Positions 34,027 to 41,482 of a stretch of 41,482 bases of DNA are shown here, piece after piece. Positions within the stretch are counted from its first letter, which is position 1. Each line of letters begins with the position of its first letter. The DNA is from Actinomycetes bacterium (GTDB lineage Bacteria > Actinomycetota > Acidimicrobiia > Acidimicrobiales > Ilumatobacteraceae): positions 1 through 41,482 of the forward strand of contig JANYDH010000025.1 of the NCBI GenBank assembly GCA_025359865.1. Reading direction: 5' to 3'. The notes under the pieces were generated by a model. The model made no database searches, was not told the origin of the DNA, and saw only the letters and a list, made by a program, of their open reading frames with translations. The translations under genes and the position numbers were made by a program.

Positions 34027-34746
34027 ATGGCCGCAACGCAGATTCCGTACAAAATGCTCGGCGGAGTCACGCCGTGCCCCGGCGGGTGGTTGGTGCTACC
34101 GGCCCGGCTGGCCGGGGTCACCGTGATCGTCGAAGATCCGGCGGTCGTCAAGACGCTGAGCGAAGTGCTCGACTTCAAGCCGAAGTTCGAAGCCGCGGCC
34201 ATCTACGCCCCGGTCGGCTTTCAAGACGAGCCTTCGGGGCCGTACCGGCCTTGCGATGACGAGGCCCGCGACCTGGTCGGTTGGCCCCGCTGCGCTGCGA
34301 TTCGCCCCATTCCTTGCCGCTCTGCACTTTGGGCAAAAACCCGCGACGAGGCGAGGTCGATTGAACCGTGGCTCACCAACGATGACCTCCGAAGGTTCAA
34401 ATGGATCCGCGAGGCGGAGACCGAGTTCCAGCCATTTCATCAACGGAACTGGTTTGCCGCACACCCTGATCTCAGCTACTTCGTTCTGAATGGCGACCGT
34501 CCGTTGACATCCTCCCCGTATCAGCAGGACGGCATCGTCGAGCGGATGAACCTCCTTCGCAACAAGCTGCCCGGAGTCGAGGACGCCATCCTGTTCACGC
34601 CGCCGCCCGGAGCCGGGCAGATCCACTTGGTCCAGGCCGCTGGCTTGTTGTGGACTGCGCGACGCGCCGCTGGCCGAGCGATCAATCGATTGCCGTTGGA
34701 TCCAACTTGGGATGCATCGGGTCTGAGGATGGAACTCGTTCGCTGA
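34027..34746 (+). CDS. DUF429 family protein
   Basis: A 239-residue protein with DUF429 features: CPGGWLVL near the N-terminus (the family usually has D-GCPxGW; here the first acidic residue is not seen), IYAPVGFQD where relatives have IDAPIGL, RPCDDEARDLVG, the central Gln/Glu segment, HPDLSYFVLNGDRPL and KLPGVEDAI. The family is predicted to have an RNase H-like fold with unknown function. Two of its usual acidic positions look changed here (IYAP, TPCP), so nuclease activity is doubtful. It follows pilT by 21 bases. Its last 65 bases overlap the convergent membrane protein gene. Confidence 0.7.
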   Translation: MAATQIPYKMLGGVTPCPGGWLVLPARLAGVTVIVEDPAVVKTLSEVLDFKPKFEAAAIYAPVGFQDEPSGPYRPCDDEARDLVGWPRCAAIRPIPCRSALWAKTRDEARSIEPWLTNDDLRRFKWIREAETEFQPFHQRNWFAAHPDLSYFVLNGDRPLTSSPYQQDGIVERMNLLRNKLPGVEDAILFTPPPGAGQIHLVQAAGLLWTARRAAGRAINRLPLDPTWDASGLRMELVR

Positions 34747-35842
34747 GCAGGCCGAACAGTACCGCTAAGAGGCAACCGGCCAAGCGGAGCACAGCGCGAA
34801 GATCGCTCGACGGCACTAGCCAGCCTGGGGCAAGGAAGAACAGGACAGTGAGAGATGCCATGGGAAGGATTCTGCGCATGCCCAGTACATCAACGAGCAG
34901 CGCGCTCACGACCAGACCCGGCGTGTAGTAGCTCCACGTCCCCGGATCCGTCGCGATGCGTACCGCAATGGCGACCATCATCACCGAGACGGACCGACGC
35001 GCCACTACTGCGCACACACCAAGTGCTATCGCCAGCAGCACCTGGAATGCTCGGATCCCTGCTGGAACTGTCGAATCGGCGAAACCGATCATTCGGAGGA
35101 TCGAGTCGTCTGCCACCTTCACCGTCGGCCGGATCGCGTCGCGGGTTCCCGGTGCGACGATGATGAATGGCGACCAGAACATAGCCGTGATGCCGATGGC
35201 CAGGCCTGGAGCGGCCAGACTTCGAAGCCAAAGCCCTCGTGCATGCCCAGCGAGAGCTGGCAGCAAGTCGATCATCGTCAATGGGACAAACACGATGGCC
35301 CAAGGTTTCGTAGCTGCAGCCACGCCCACCAGCACAGCGACGGCCCAAGTCCGACCGCGAAGTGCAAGCACCGTCGCAGCAACTCCTGTCAGAAGAACCA
35401 GCGCATCATCGAGGTGGCCGTAGCCGCCCAGCTTCGACCACGTGAATGCCAGCGGGACTCCCCCGATCAAGCATCCCGTCTCAATCCGGCGGCGACTTGC
35501 AGGCTCTCTCGAAAGGGCCTGCCACTCGATGATGCGCAGTGATGCAGCGCCGGCGAGTCCGCTGAGGAGCACACAAGCCACGAAACCGTTGCGCGGTGTG
35601 GTCGATAGCAATCGGGCGAGCATGAGCGAGATCGGGCCGGTTTGGATGTCTACGTTTCGTTCGTACACGTGCAAACCATCAGCGCCGAACATCCGATGGG
35701 CTGCCACTACGAAGCGGTTCCAGTCGCCGCGGCCGCCAGCGATGACCGCCCATGACAGCGACAGGGCTCCGTACAGCCAATATCTCAGGCGGAGCACGCG
35801 ATCTGTCACAAAGCGAGGGGCGGTTGACGTCACCATCTGCAC
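34682..35842 (-). CDS. Multi-pass membrane protein, GT87/DUF2029-like mannosyltransferase
   Basis: A 386-residue protein with roughly nine to ten hydrophobic spans. The first loop reads GDWNRFVVAAHRMFGADGLHVY followed by QTGPISLMLARLL, the pattern of actinobacterial polyprenol-phosphate-mannose-dependent GT87/DUF2029 enzymes, with Asp as the candidate catalytic residue. AAATKPWAIVFVPL is typical of the family's central span. In a pilus locus it might glycosylate Thr-rich surface proteins, but this is inference. Its 3' end overlaps the DUF429 gene, so the true stop may produce a short unconserved tail. Confidence 0.68.
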   Translation of the reverse strand: MQMVTSTAPRFVTDRVLRLRYWLYGALSLSWAVIAGGRGDWNRFVVAAHRMFGADGLHVYERNVDIQTGPISLMLARLLSTTPRNGFVACVLLSGLAGAASLRIIEWQALSREPASRRRIETGCLIGGVPLAFTWSKLGGYGHLDDALVLLTGVAATVLALRGRTWAVAVLVGVAAATKPWAIVFVPLTMIDLLPALAGHARGLWLRSLAAPGLAIGITAMFWSPFIIVAPGTRDAIRPTVKVADDSILRMIGFADSTVPAGIRAFQVLLAIALGVCAVVARRSVSVMMVAIAVRIATDPGTWSYYTPGLVVSALLVDVLGMRRILPMASLTVLFFLAPGWLVPSSDLRAVLRLAGCLLAVLFGLLSERVPSSDPMHPKLDPTAID

Positions 35843-35965
35843 TGCTCAGAGTGTGTCACCCTCGGTGTCACGGACTGGTGACGGTCAAGCGCGCCCGGAG
35901 TGCCGACCGTTCGGCAACTCTGTGGTGGAAGATCCGGGAACCTTCGCTCGATTTTTCGAACGCGC

Positions 35966-35996
35966 AAAAGGGCCGGGCCTTCGCGGCCCGGCCCTT
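35966..35996 (-). terminator. Rho-independent terminator of pilA
   Basis: AAGGGCCGGGCC (35968-35979) and GGCCCGGCCCTT (35985-35996) form a perfect 12-base-pair stem with a 5-base loop. On the minus strand it is followed by TTTT. It lies 20 bases past the pilA stop and is the clearest terminator in the window, as expected for a highly expressed pilin. Confidence 0.88.
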
Positions 35997-36016
35997 CTCG
36001 TTTCACAGTTCGGCTA

Positions 36017-36382
36017 TCAGGCGATCATTGCGGCGGTGCACTTAGAACCCGACGCTGGGATTCCGATTACTCCTGCCGAATCCAAGGTCAGAGTAGTGGG
36101 AGCAGAACGCAGAAATCCGGCTGTGACCAGGGTGGCGAGTGCGCTGGATCCCGGGATCGCGGTCCCACCATTTTGCGCAAAGTAGGCTTCTGTTGCAGTT
36201 TCGAGGGTCTTCTTGTCGGCCTGGCAGGCGCTGGTCTGGCCCTTGTCGGTGATGCCGCGTACGGCGAAGACGGTGACCGTGGCGAGGATGCCGAGGATCA
36301 CGATGACGATGAGCAGTTCGACGAGGGTGAATCCCTTGTCCTTCTTGTCGGTGACTTCCGGTACTTCAATCTCGGAGTTCAT
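36017..36382 (-). CDS. pilA: Major type IV pilin PilA
   Basis: A 121-residue type IVa-like prepilin. The leader (MNSEIEVPEVTDKKDKG, 17 residues) is cut before FTLVELLIVIVILGILATVT, with Glu at +5. The mature protein is about 104 residues, with a Cys pair near the middle and end (SACQADKK, SKCTAAMIA) forming the usual D-loop; TATEAYFAQNGG is typical of short Gram-positive pilins. GGAAGGAA sits 8 bases before the ATG at 36382; an open frame extends further upstream but lacks a ribosome site. Alone on the minus strand with its own terminator, it is likely the major subunit. Confidence 0.93.
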   Translation of the reverse strand: MNSEIEVPEVTDKKDKGFTLVELLIVIVILGILATVTVFAVRGITDKGQTSACQADKKTLETATEAYFAQNGGTAIPGSSALATLVTAGFLRSAPTTLTLDSAGVIGIPASGSKCTAAMIA

Positions 36383-36637
36383 GTGTGGTGTTCCTTCCAT
36401 AAAGAGTGGCTCGTTTCTTTGAGAAACGCCTGCGATGACCCGTTGGGTGCTCGCAAACGCAGAGCAAGAATCGGGCGATTGCGCAGCTGGCTTGAGCCGA
36501 ATCATCGTCAAGAGTCCTTCATGACGCACTCCCACGGTGGCGAGATTGGGCAACCTCATGGCACGGAGCGCTCAAGACGGCACGGTTGTCGGACGAAGAA
36601 CTGTCAGCACAGTGGTGCGGCAGTGGAGGCGATGACG
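36383..36637. promoter_or_regulatory. Divergent control region, pilA / coiled-coil gene, with a leader hairpin
   Basis: These 255 bases hold the pilA promoter and leader. A perfect 7-base-pair hairpin (arms CGTTTCT 36412-36418 and AGAAACG 36422-36428, loop TTG) lies in the pilA mRNA leader about 30 bases before the start and could affect stability or translation. Further up, TTGACG (complement of 36505-36510) is a possible -35. I compared it by eye with c-di-GMP riboswitch landmarks and did not find them. Confidence 0.5.
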
Positions 36638-37156
36638 ATGCGACGCAAACGCAACAAGAACGGCAATCCGTTCGCCGATCTGGTGGAGATGTCACCGTCG
36701 TTCCTGCCCGACGAGTCAACCGAAAGCGCTCGCGCGGTCGCAATCGACATGCGTGACCGGTTGGCCAGGCTCGAGCAGCAGATGCTGGCCCAGTACAGCG
36801 CAATGGCGTCGTACGCGACGATCGCCCAGCACGGGGTCGACACCGCACGTGCCGAGAGCCGTCACGACCTCGACCGCTCGCAAGCCACGGTGATCGGTCT
36901 GATCGAGCGCGTCCGACGTGAATGCGCCGATTCCATTCGGGGTGTCGAGGCCCGTACCGGCGGTGGTAGTGGCGGCGACAACTCGCGGGTCACCGCGCTC
37001 GAGCAACGGCTCGTAGCGTTCGATGACGTACTCGGCGCGTGCATGACCACCCAGAACGAGTTGATCGAGACAGTGGGTGCGCTGATGCAGGAGCGAATGC
37101 AACGTGAGGGTTGGTTGGTGAGCAGTGGTTCGGCCGATGATCTCTCGCTGCGCTGA
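36638..37156 (+). CDS. Small coiled-coil protein beside pilA, function unknown
   Basis: A 172-residue protein I do not recognise. The N-terminus is basic (MRRKRNKNGNPF), followed by DRLARLEQQMLAQYSAMASY and other heptad-like stretches (about 45-105), a Gly-rich hinge (TGGGSGGDNSR), a second helix (VTALEQRLVAFDDVLGACMT), and an SSGSADDLSLR end. There is no signal peptide. GGAGG at 36625-36629 fits ATG 36638 (8-base spacing) better than ATG 36632. It is divergent from pilA. With the larger coiled-coil protein before pilB, it brackets the pilus locus, so a pilus-related scaffold role is a fair guess. Confidence 0.65.
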   Translation: MRRKRNKNGNPFADLVEMSPSFLPDESTESARAVAIDMRDRLARLEQQMLAQYSAMASYATIAQHGVDTARAESRHDLDRSQATVIGLIERVRRECADSIRGVEARTGGGSGGDNSRVTALEQRLVAFDDVLGACMTTQNELIETVGALMQERMQREGWLVSSGSADDLSLR

Positions 37157-37239
37157 CGCACACAGTACGACCCGCACCACCCAGACAGCTCGACCGCCGG
37201 TCGGGTTGCGGTCGCCGCGCTTCGCCCTACCGTGGGGCT

Positions 37240-38424
37240 GTGCCCACTTCTGTCATCACGTTGCGACCAGGCCGCGAGCGTTCCGTGTCTCGTCGCCATC
37301 CATGGATCTTCAGCGGAGCGATTGCCCACGTCGCAGGTGACCCGACACCGGGCGACACCGTCCTGATCAAGTCGTCCGGAGGTGATCGGCTCGGGTTGGC
37401 CGCGTTCAGCCCTGAATCGCAGATCCGGGCGCGGATGTGGACGTTCGACCCCGACGAGACGGTCAACGACGTGTTCGTCGCTGCACGCGTGAATGCTGCA
37501 GCGGCGCGGCGCACATCGCTGTTGAGCGGTGGTACCGATGGAGCTCGTCTGGTGTTCAGCGAAGCCGATGGTGTGCCCGGGCTGATCGCTGACCGCTACG
37601 GCGACACCGTGGTCGTACAACTCACCACGGTCGGCGCCGAACGATGGCGCGAAGCGATCGCCGACGCACTTGCTGCGCTACCGGGCGTGCGCACGGTCTA
37701 CGAACGCAGCGACGCCGACATCCGCGAGCGCGAGGGCCTCGACGCTCGCGTCGGACCGATGCGCGGCGACGCACCGACACCGGGGCTGGTCGTACACGAA
37801 GACGGGCGACAGTTTGCGATCGATATCGAAGGCGGCCACAAGACCGGCTTCTACCTCGACCAGCGCAACGCCCGCAGGGCCATCGCCGAACACGCCGGCG
37901 GACGACGGGTACTCAACGTGTTCTCGTACACCGGAGCGTTCAGCGTGATCGCCGCGTCGGCCGGCGCGGCGAGTGTGTCGAGTATCGATTCGTCCGGTCC
38001 GGCGCTAGCTGCTGCAACCCGCAATGGTGAACTCAACGGCGTCGATGTGGGCGAACTTGTCGAGGGCGACGCATTCACGTTGCTGCGCGGGTTGCGTGAT
38101 CGAGCCCGCCAGTACGACCTGATCCTGCTCGACCCACCAAAGCTCGCCAAAAACGAAAAACACCTCGACAAGGCGACTAGGGCGTACAAAGACCTCAACC
38201 TGCTGGCGATCAAGTTGCTCTCCCCGGGCGGGATGCTGATGACGTTCAGTTGCAGCGGAGCGATGAGCGCAGACCTGTTCCAAAAGGTCGTTGCCGGCGC
38301 GGCGCTGGACGCACGTCGCGAGGTGCGGATCATCGGTCGACTCGCCCAGCCGAGTGATCACCCCGTACCACTATCTTTCCCCGAAGCCGAGTACCTGAAG
38401 GGCCTAATCCTCGAAGCCGAGTGA
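37240..38424 (+). CDS. rlmI: Class I rRNA (cytosine-5) methyltransferase, RlmI-like
   Basis: A 394-residue enzyme. The N-terminal PUA domain (ITLRPGRERSVSRRHPWIFS) binds RNA; GGHKTGFYLDQRNAR precedes the Rossmann fold. SAM motif I is VLNVFSYTGAFSVIAASAG, the catalytic-loop motif is DLILLDPPKLAKN, and the Cys in MTFSCSGAMS is the nucleophile candidate for m5C chemistry. RlmI methylates C1962 of 23S rRNA in E. coli. Some relatives (RlmK/RlmI split) target other bases, so the exact site is not certain. GTG start at 37240. It is unrelated to the pilus genes and is probably monocistronic. Confidence 0.88.
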   Translation: MPTSVITLRPGRERSVSRRHPWIFSGAIAHVAGDPTPGDTVLIKSSGGDRLGLAAFSPESQIRARMWTFDPDETVNDVFVAARVNAAAARRTSLLSGGTDGARLVFSEADGVPGLIADRYGDTVVVQLTTVGAERWREAIADALAALPGVRTVYERSDADIREREGLDARVGPMRGDAPTPGLVVHEDGRQFAIDIEGGHKTGFYLDQRNARRAIAEHAGGRRVLNVFSYTGAFSVIAASAGAASVSSIDSSGPALAAATRNGELNGVDVGELVEGDAFTLLRGLRDRARQYDLILLDPPKLAKNEKHLDKATRAYKDLNLLAIKLLSPGGMLMTFSCSGAMSADLFQKVVAGAALDARREVRIIGRLAQPSDHPVPLSFPEAEYLKGLILEAE

Positions 38425-38486
38425 CGGGCGAGTTACAGCCGAGATGGCGGAAGACTCCATGAGGATGCCTCGCTGTGGATTCGGGA

Positions 38487-39769
38487 CTACGGGGGAGGTG
38501 GGATCGAGCTCCAGATACGATCCGCCGGGAGCACGTGGATGCGGTCGCCGTAGGTGTAGGAGCGGTTACCGAGGTAGAGGCCAACCCCTGCGACAAATCG
38601 GTTGCCGAGGAGGTCGCGGAGCTTCTCCAAGGGTCTGAGGTCCTTGCCCGAAACACGACTTCCGGTCTTGATCTCGAACGCAACGATCGCTCCGTCGTCA
38701 CGCTCGACGATCAGGTCGACTTCGTCACCGTCGGATGTCCGCCAGTGACCGAGTCCGGCTATCCCTTCCATCCAACTCGCCTGTTTGCGAAGCTCCCCGA
38801 CAACGAACGTCTCCACGAGATGGCCGAGTTCGGTCAACGCCGTTGGGTCACGGGCCGTGAGACGGCTCGCCGTCAGCCGCAACAAGCGTGCAGCGACAGC
38901 CGAATCGACCAGGTGCACCTTCGGAGATCTCGTCGCGCGGGACATCAGATGCGTGCCCCACGCCGGAAGCCGGTAGACCAAGAACACCGCTTCGAGAAGC
39001 CTCGTGTAGTTGTCGGCAGTACTTTCGTCCAGCCCAACCTGTGCAGCAGCTCGTGCAATGTTGAGCACCTGTGCCGTCTGTGCGGCGAGGCGTCCGAGAA
39101 GGCGAGGCAACATCGCCGCTTGCCGGACGCGGGACAGTTCTCGCACATCGCGCTCGAGCGTGAGACGAACGTAGTCATCGATCCAGCGATGTCGAGACGT
39201 TTCCGTTGGACGCGCCGAAGCGAGGGGGAATCCGCCACGCATGATCCGGTCGATGTACTCCTCGCGGGTGGTGGTCGACAACTGCCCGGACACGACGGCG
39301 GACCCATCGGCAAAGAGACGTTCGAGAAACCGTTCGGAGACGCCGTCGAGCTCCCCTTGCGAGAAGGGCATCACCTCAAGCCGGTGAAGCCTGCCGGTGA
39401 GCGCCTGAGCCGCAGCAGGCAACGAATCGAATCGTGTCGAACCCGCAAGGATGAACCGCCCGGGCCGAAGATCACGGTTCAACTCGGCTTTGATCGCATC
39501 GAGAACCTCAGGAACGTGTTGGTACTCATCGAGGCACACCGGTGCTCGCCCCGCTACAAAGATCGCTGATCCGCAGCCACCGCCGACCTGGTCGCCAGCT
39601 CATCGAGGTCGATCATCTCAGCACCTGTCGCTACCGCCAGTTCGGCCAAGAGTTGTGACTTGCCGACGGTCCGTGCGCCCTGGAGGAGCAGTACCGGTTC
39701 CTCTTCGAGCCGCGCCAGAGCGAGGTCGAACATTCGACGATGGACCAGACCCCCCGAGTTTCGTGTCAC
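38487..39769 (-). pseudogene. AAA ATPase with DUF4143 domain, frameshifted
   Basis: The N-terminal piece has Walker A QGARTVGKSQLL and EMIDLDELATRS, then runs into a stop after VAADQRS. A different frame continues IFVAGRAPVCLDEYQHVPEV (Walker B region), LAGSTRFDSL, GFPLASARP and the DUF4143 domain (LLGRLAAQTAQVLNIARAAA, GHLVETFVVGELRKQ, DGDEVDLIVERDDGAIVAFE). The break is at about 39561-39570, either one base missing or two added. Family proteins are common solitary genes in actinobacteria, near toxin-antitoxin loci and possibly of defence or mobile origin. Both halves are well kept, so damage is recent or technical. Confidence 0.82.
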
Positions 39770-39875
39770 TAGGTGACTCTACCTGGTAGTTTCTGGATCT
39801 CGAGCACGTCGAACTAGATATTCAGAGTAGTTTCAATTCCGGATTGCGAGCATCTAATGTTCCGGATTCCGAGCA

Positions 39876-40133
39876 ATGCGATCGCGCCACATCATTACCA
39901 TGGATCGAGCCAGCCGACTCGTCGTCCCAAAGGCTCTCCGGGACCAGCTCGCTGTCGAGCCCGGCCAGCCGCTGCGCGCCGAAGTCCGCAATGGCCGGCT
40001 GGAGATCGAGCCTCAGGAAGTGGCGGCCGAACTGGTCGAACGCGACGGGATTCTGGTGATCACGCCAACCGAGCCGGTACCGCCCCTCACTCGTGAAGCC
40101 GTCCGCGATCTTCTTGACGATCTCCGTCGATGA
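39876..40133 (+). CDS. vapB: AbrB/VapB-type antitoxin
   Basis: An 85-residue antitoxin. The SpoVT-AbrB swapped-hairpin DNA-binding domain is TMDRASRLVVPKALRDQLAV followed by EPGQPLRAEVRNGRLEIEP. The C-terminal part (LTREAVRDLLDDLRR) is the toxin-wrapping tail. ATG 39876 is used; ATG 39900 (MDRASR) would be the shorter alternative. Its stop overlaps the toxin ATG as ATGA. In family terms it autoregulates and neutralises the PIN toxin. Here the toxin is broken, so it is an orphan antitoxin. Confidence 0.85.
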   Translation: MRSRHIITMDRASRLVVPKALRDQLAVEPGQPLRAEVRNGRLEIEPQEVAAELVERDGILVITPTEPVPPLTREAVRDLLDDLRR

Positions 40134-40442
40134 CCGGGGTAACACCGGACACGTCGGTGGTGATTGCTGGATTGTCCAGTTGGCACCCTGACCACGACCT
40201 GGCCCGTCCGGTCCTGGCCGACAAACCACCGATCCTTGCGCATGTCTTGTCCGAGAGCTACTCGGTACTCACTCGCCTACCTGCGCCGCGTCGACTGGAC
40301 CCGATCCCTCGCGGTCACGGCGTAGCGCCACGCCTTCCCCGACACGCCCGTGTCACTGGCCAGCCTGCACCCTGCTCCGCTACTCGATCGATTGGCAACC
40401 GCAGGCATCCACGGCGGCGCGACGGTGTCGCCGGGTACGTAG
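40130..40442 (+). pseudogene. vapC: VapC-type PIN-domain toxin, frameshifted and truncated
   Basis: The start is normal: MTGVTPDTSVVIAGLSSWHP with the first catalytic Asp, and HVLSESYSVLTRLPAPRR with the conserved Glu. The frame then degrades; sequence matching the family resumes one base out of phase as FPDTPVSLASLHPAPLLDRL and ATAGIHGGATVSPGT, ending at TAG 40440-40442. The last PIN part (YDALVxxTA, then LxTxDxR with the remaining acids) is missing. The break lies 12 bases before the family A repeat at 40455, so repeat insertion may have removed the end. Ribonuclease activity is not expected. Confidence 0.82.
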
Positions 40443-40454
40443 GGACTTGTTCAC

Positions 40455-40554
40455 GCAGCGAGTTCTGTGAGATTCGGCCATGGCTGGACCGTCGGAACCT
40501 CACAGACGGACGGTGTCGTGAGGTTGGGTGCAAGCTGGGCTGCTGGAACCTCAC
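40455..40554 (-). repeat. Dispersed repeat family A, paired copy
   Basis: Units 40467-40503 and 40518-40554 (37 bases each) have the 14-base spacer 40504-40517; the left flank GCAGCGAGTTCT (40455-40466) is the complement of the right flank of the copy at 24146. Unit ends GTGAGGTT and AACCTCAC are perfect inverted repeats in the second unit. It directly follows the truncated vapC. Confidence 0.82.
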
Positions 40555-40650
40555 AGACGGCGGGTGGAGCGTGGTAGTTAAAAATGGCACCAAAGTACGA
40601 CCACGTTCGTGGGCGACCATTGCTGTCCCACGAGTCCTTTGGCTGGGCGG

Positions 40651-41052
40651 CTACTCCTGGACGAGTTCGATCAGGGTGCCAAAGCTGCCCTTCGGATGAA
40701 TGAAGGCCACCGTGGTGCCCCGGCTGCCCGGACGAGGAACTTTGTCGATCGGGATGGCACCTGCGGCGATCATGCTCGCCAACGCCTCTCCGCAGTCATC
40801 CACTCGATAGCCGATGTGGTGCAGTCCCTCGCCCCGCTTCTCGATCGCCTTGGCCACCGGGCTATCGGCGCGGGTAGGCGTGAGCAGCTGGATGTAGCTC
40901 TCGGCCACCTTGAGCAACGCCTCCTCCACACCATCGCTGTCGACCACCTCGCGATGCTCGACCTCGGCCCCGAACGCCCGGCGGTAATAGTCGATCGCCG
41001 CCTCTAGGTCCCTGACAGCGATAGCGACGTGATCAATTTCGGTGAGCAGCAT
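40651..41052 (-). CDS. mce: Methylmalonyl-CoA epimerase
   Basis: A 133-residue vicinal-oxygen-chelate enzyme that interconverts (R)- and (S)-methylmalonyl-CoA in propionyl-CoA use. The metal ligands are His in EIDHVAIAV, His in GEGLHHIGYRVDD, and Glu in LIELVQE; the C-terminal HPKGSFGTLIELVQ is diagnostic. The length is standard. It has no operon partner in the window; the upstream side is a repeat-containing gap. Its role is probably odd-chain or branched-chain acyl-CoA metabolism. Confidence 0.93.
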   Translation of the reverse strand: MLLTEIDHVAIAVRDLEAAIDYYRRAFGAEVEHREVVDSDGVEEALLKVAESYIQLLTPTRADSPVAKAIEKRGEGLHHIGYRVDDCGEALASMIAAGAIPIDKVPRPGSRGTTVAFIHPKGSFGTLIELVQE

Positions 41053-41482
41053 GATCCCAGTGAAACAGACTGCCCACCGGTCGCGTCAAGGTAGGTGTGC
41101 AAGCGGCTCGCGTCGCACCCTCGACTTTTGGCGTTTGGGTGCGGTCTACAGGTTGTCGCAAAATGCGGGTGGGGTTGGCGGTACCCGATCTCGATCCCGG
41201 TCTTGCGGTCGCGCTGCAGCGTGAACGTTCGTTGCATGACAGCCGGGCGTGGTGGAAGTCTGCATCAGCGACCACGACGGCTGTGCGGGCAGGATCGCGT
41301 CGAGTTTCATGTCGCCAGCCCCGATAACTCGACGCGACTCGGCAGCGCAACAACGGGTAGGCCCGGCGGGCGGGCTGTCAGTCGCCGATGTTGAGCCGAC
41401 GTTGAGCCGACTTCTGCGGCACAACCATCAGTTCAGCAACGACCATGACACCGTCGCCGACAACACGACCAGACGGCCAACT
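41053..41482. other. Repeat-containing right-edge stretch without a clear gene
   Basis: 430 bases. The first 70 should hold the mce promoter. A family B half-copy lies at 41123-41176. Beyond it, open frames exist on both strands but show Arg/Ser-rich shadow composition and no family I recognise. A real gene entering from the right cannot be excluded. Confidence 0.4.
41123..41176 (+). repeat. Dispersed repeat family B, half-copy
   Basis: Starts GACTTTTGGCGTTTGGGTGC and continues with TTGTCGCAAAATGCGGGTGG, matching the half-copy at 346-399 along most of its length. Left and right edges of the window therefore carry the same half-element. Confidence 0.55.

Noticed and set aside
36383-36560. c-di-GMP riboswitch in the pilA leader
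   Set aside because: Looked for the conserved GCAAA and GGTAGGTAGC-like landmarks of class I and did not see them; only a simple hairpin is present.
41146-41424. Small minus-strand gene at the right edge
   Set aside because: Overlaps the family B half-copy, has shadow-like composition, and resembles nothing I know.

Overview
The window is GC-rich actinobacterial chromosome: GTG and TTG starts are common, genes often overlap by 4 bases, and a CDS is repeatedly followed directly by the next. A type IV pilus locus, an Hsp70-like membrane protein with a Pro/Thr-rich linker, a DUF222/HNH-type tail and Cox-type molybdenum hydroxylases together resemble Acidimicrobiia (Ilumatobacter-like). That placement is inference; no rRNA or tRNA is visible to test it.

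Left edge (1-1.9 kb) is decayed: an HNH-type C-terminus, a possible transposase remnant, two dispersed repeats, and a two-component pair in which the kinase has lost its phospho-His and ATPase domain and the regulator is frameshifted. From 1.95 to 7.9 kb lie nicotinate phosphoribosyltransferase (minus), a PotA-like ABC ATPase, a Rieske oxygenase (minus), and a divergent class III aminotransferase coupled to a PhyH-family dioxygenase. An Hsp70-like anchored protein (minus) and an epoxide-hydrolase-like protein follow.

10.6-17.2 kb is a CoA-linked quaternary-amine module. The minus-strand operon runs: carnitine dehydrogenase remnant fused to a thioesterase, acyl-CoA dehydrogenase, ADP-forming acyl-CoA synthetase, and a close CaiD relative (crotonobetainyl-CoA hydratase). 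A TetR regulator and an SDR dehydrogenase are divergent from it. The likely route is gamma-butyrobetaine or carnitine through CoA esters to betainyl-CoA and glycine betaine. 17.3-24.0 kb is one tight minus-strand run: potD (frameshifted), potB, potC, then the large, FAD and 2Fe-2S subunits of a xanthine-dehydrogenase-family enzyme. Uptake and hydroxylation of the same compound are thereby linked.

24.5-37.2 kb is a type IV pilus locus: a coiled-coil protein, pilB, pilC, prepilin peptidase (minus), two prepilin-like proteins (one with a long Thr-rich tandem repeat), a PilX-like protein, pilT, a DUF429 protein, a GT87-like membrane protein (minus), the major pilin pilA (minus) with a clear terminator, and a second coiled-coil protein. 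pilM, pilN and pilO are not visible here. The right end has an RlmI-like methyltransferase, a frameshifted DUF4143 ATPase, a vapBC pair with intact antitoxin and broken toxin, and methylmalonyl-CoA epimerase.

Two dispersed repeat families cross the window: a 37-base palindrome, found single or as a pair with a 14-base spacer, and a 48-base palindrome with related half-copies. No CRISPR array, tRNA, rRNA or intact transposase was seen.
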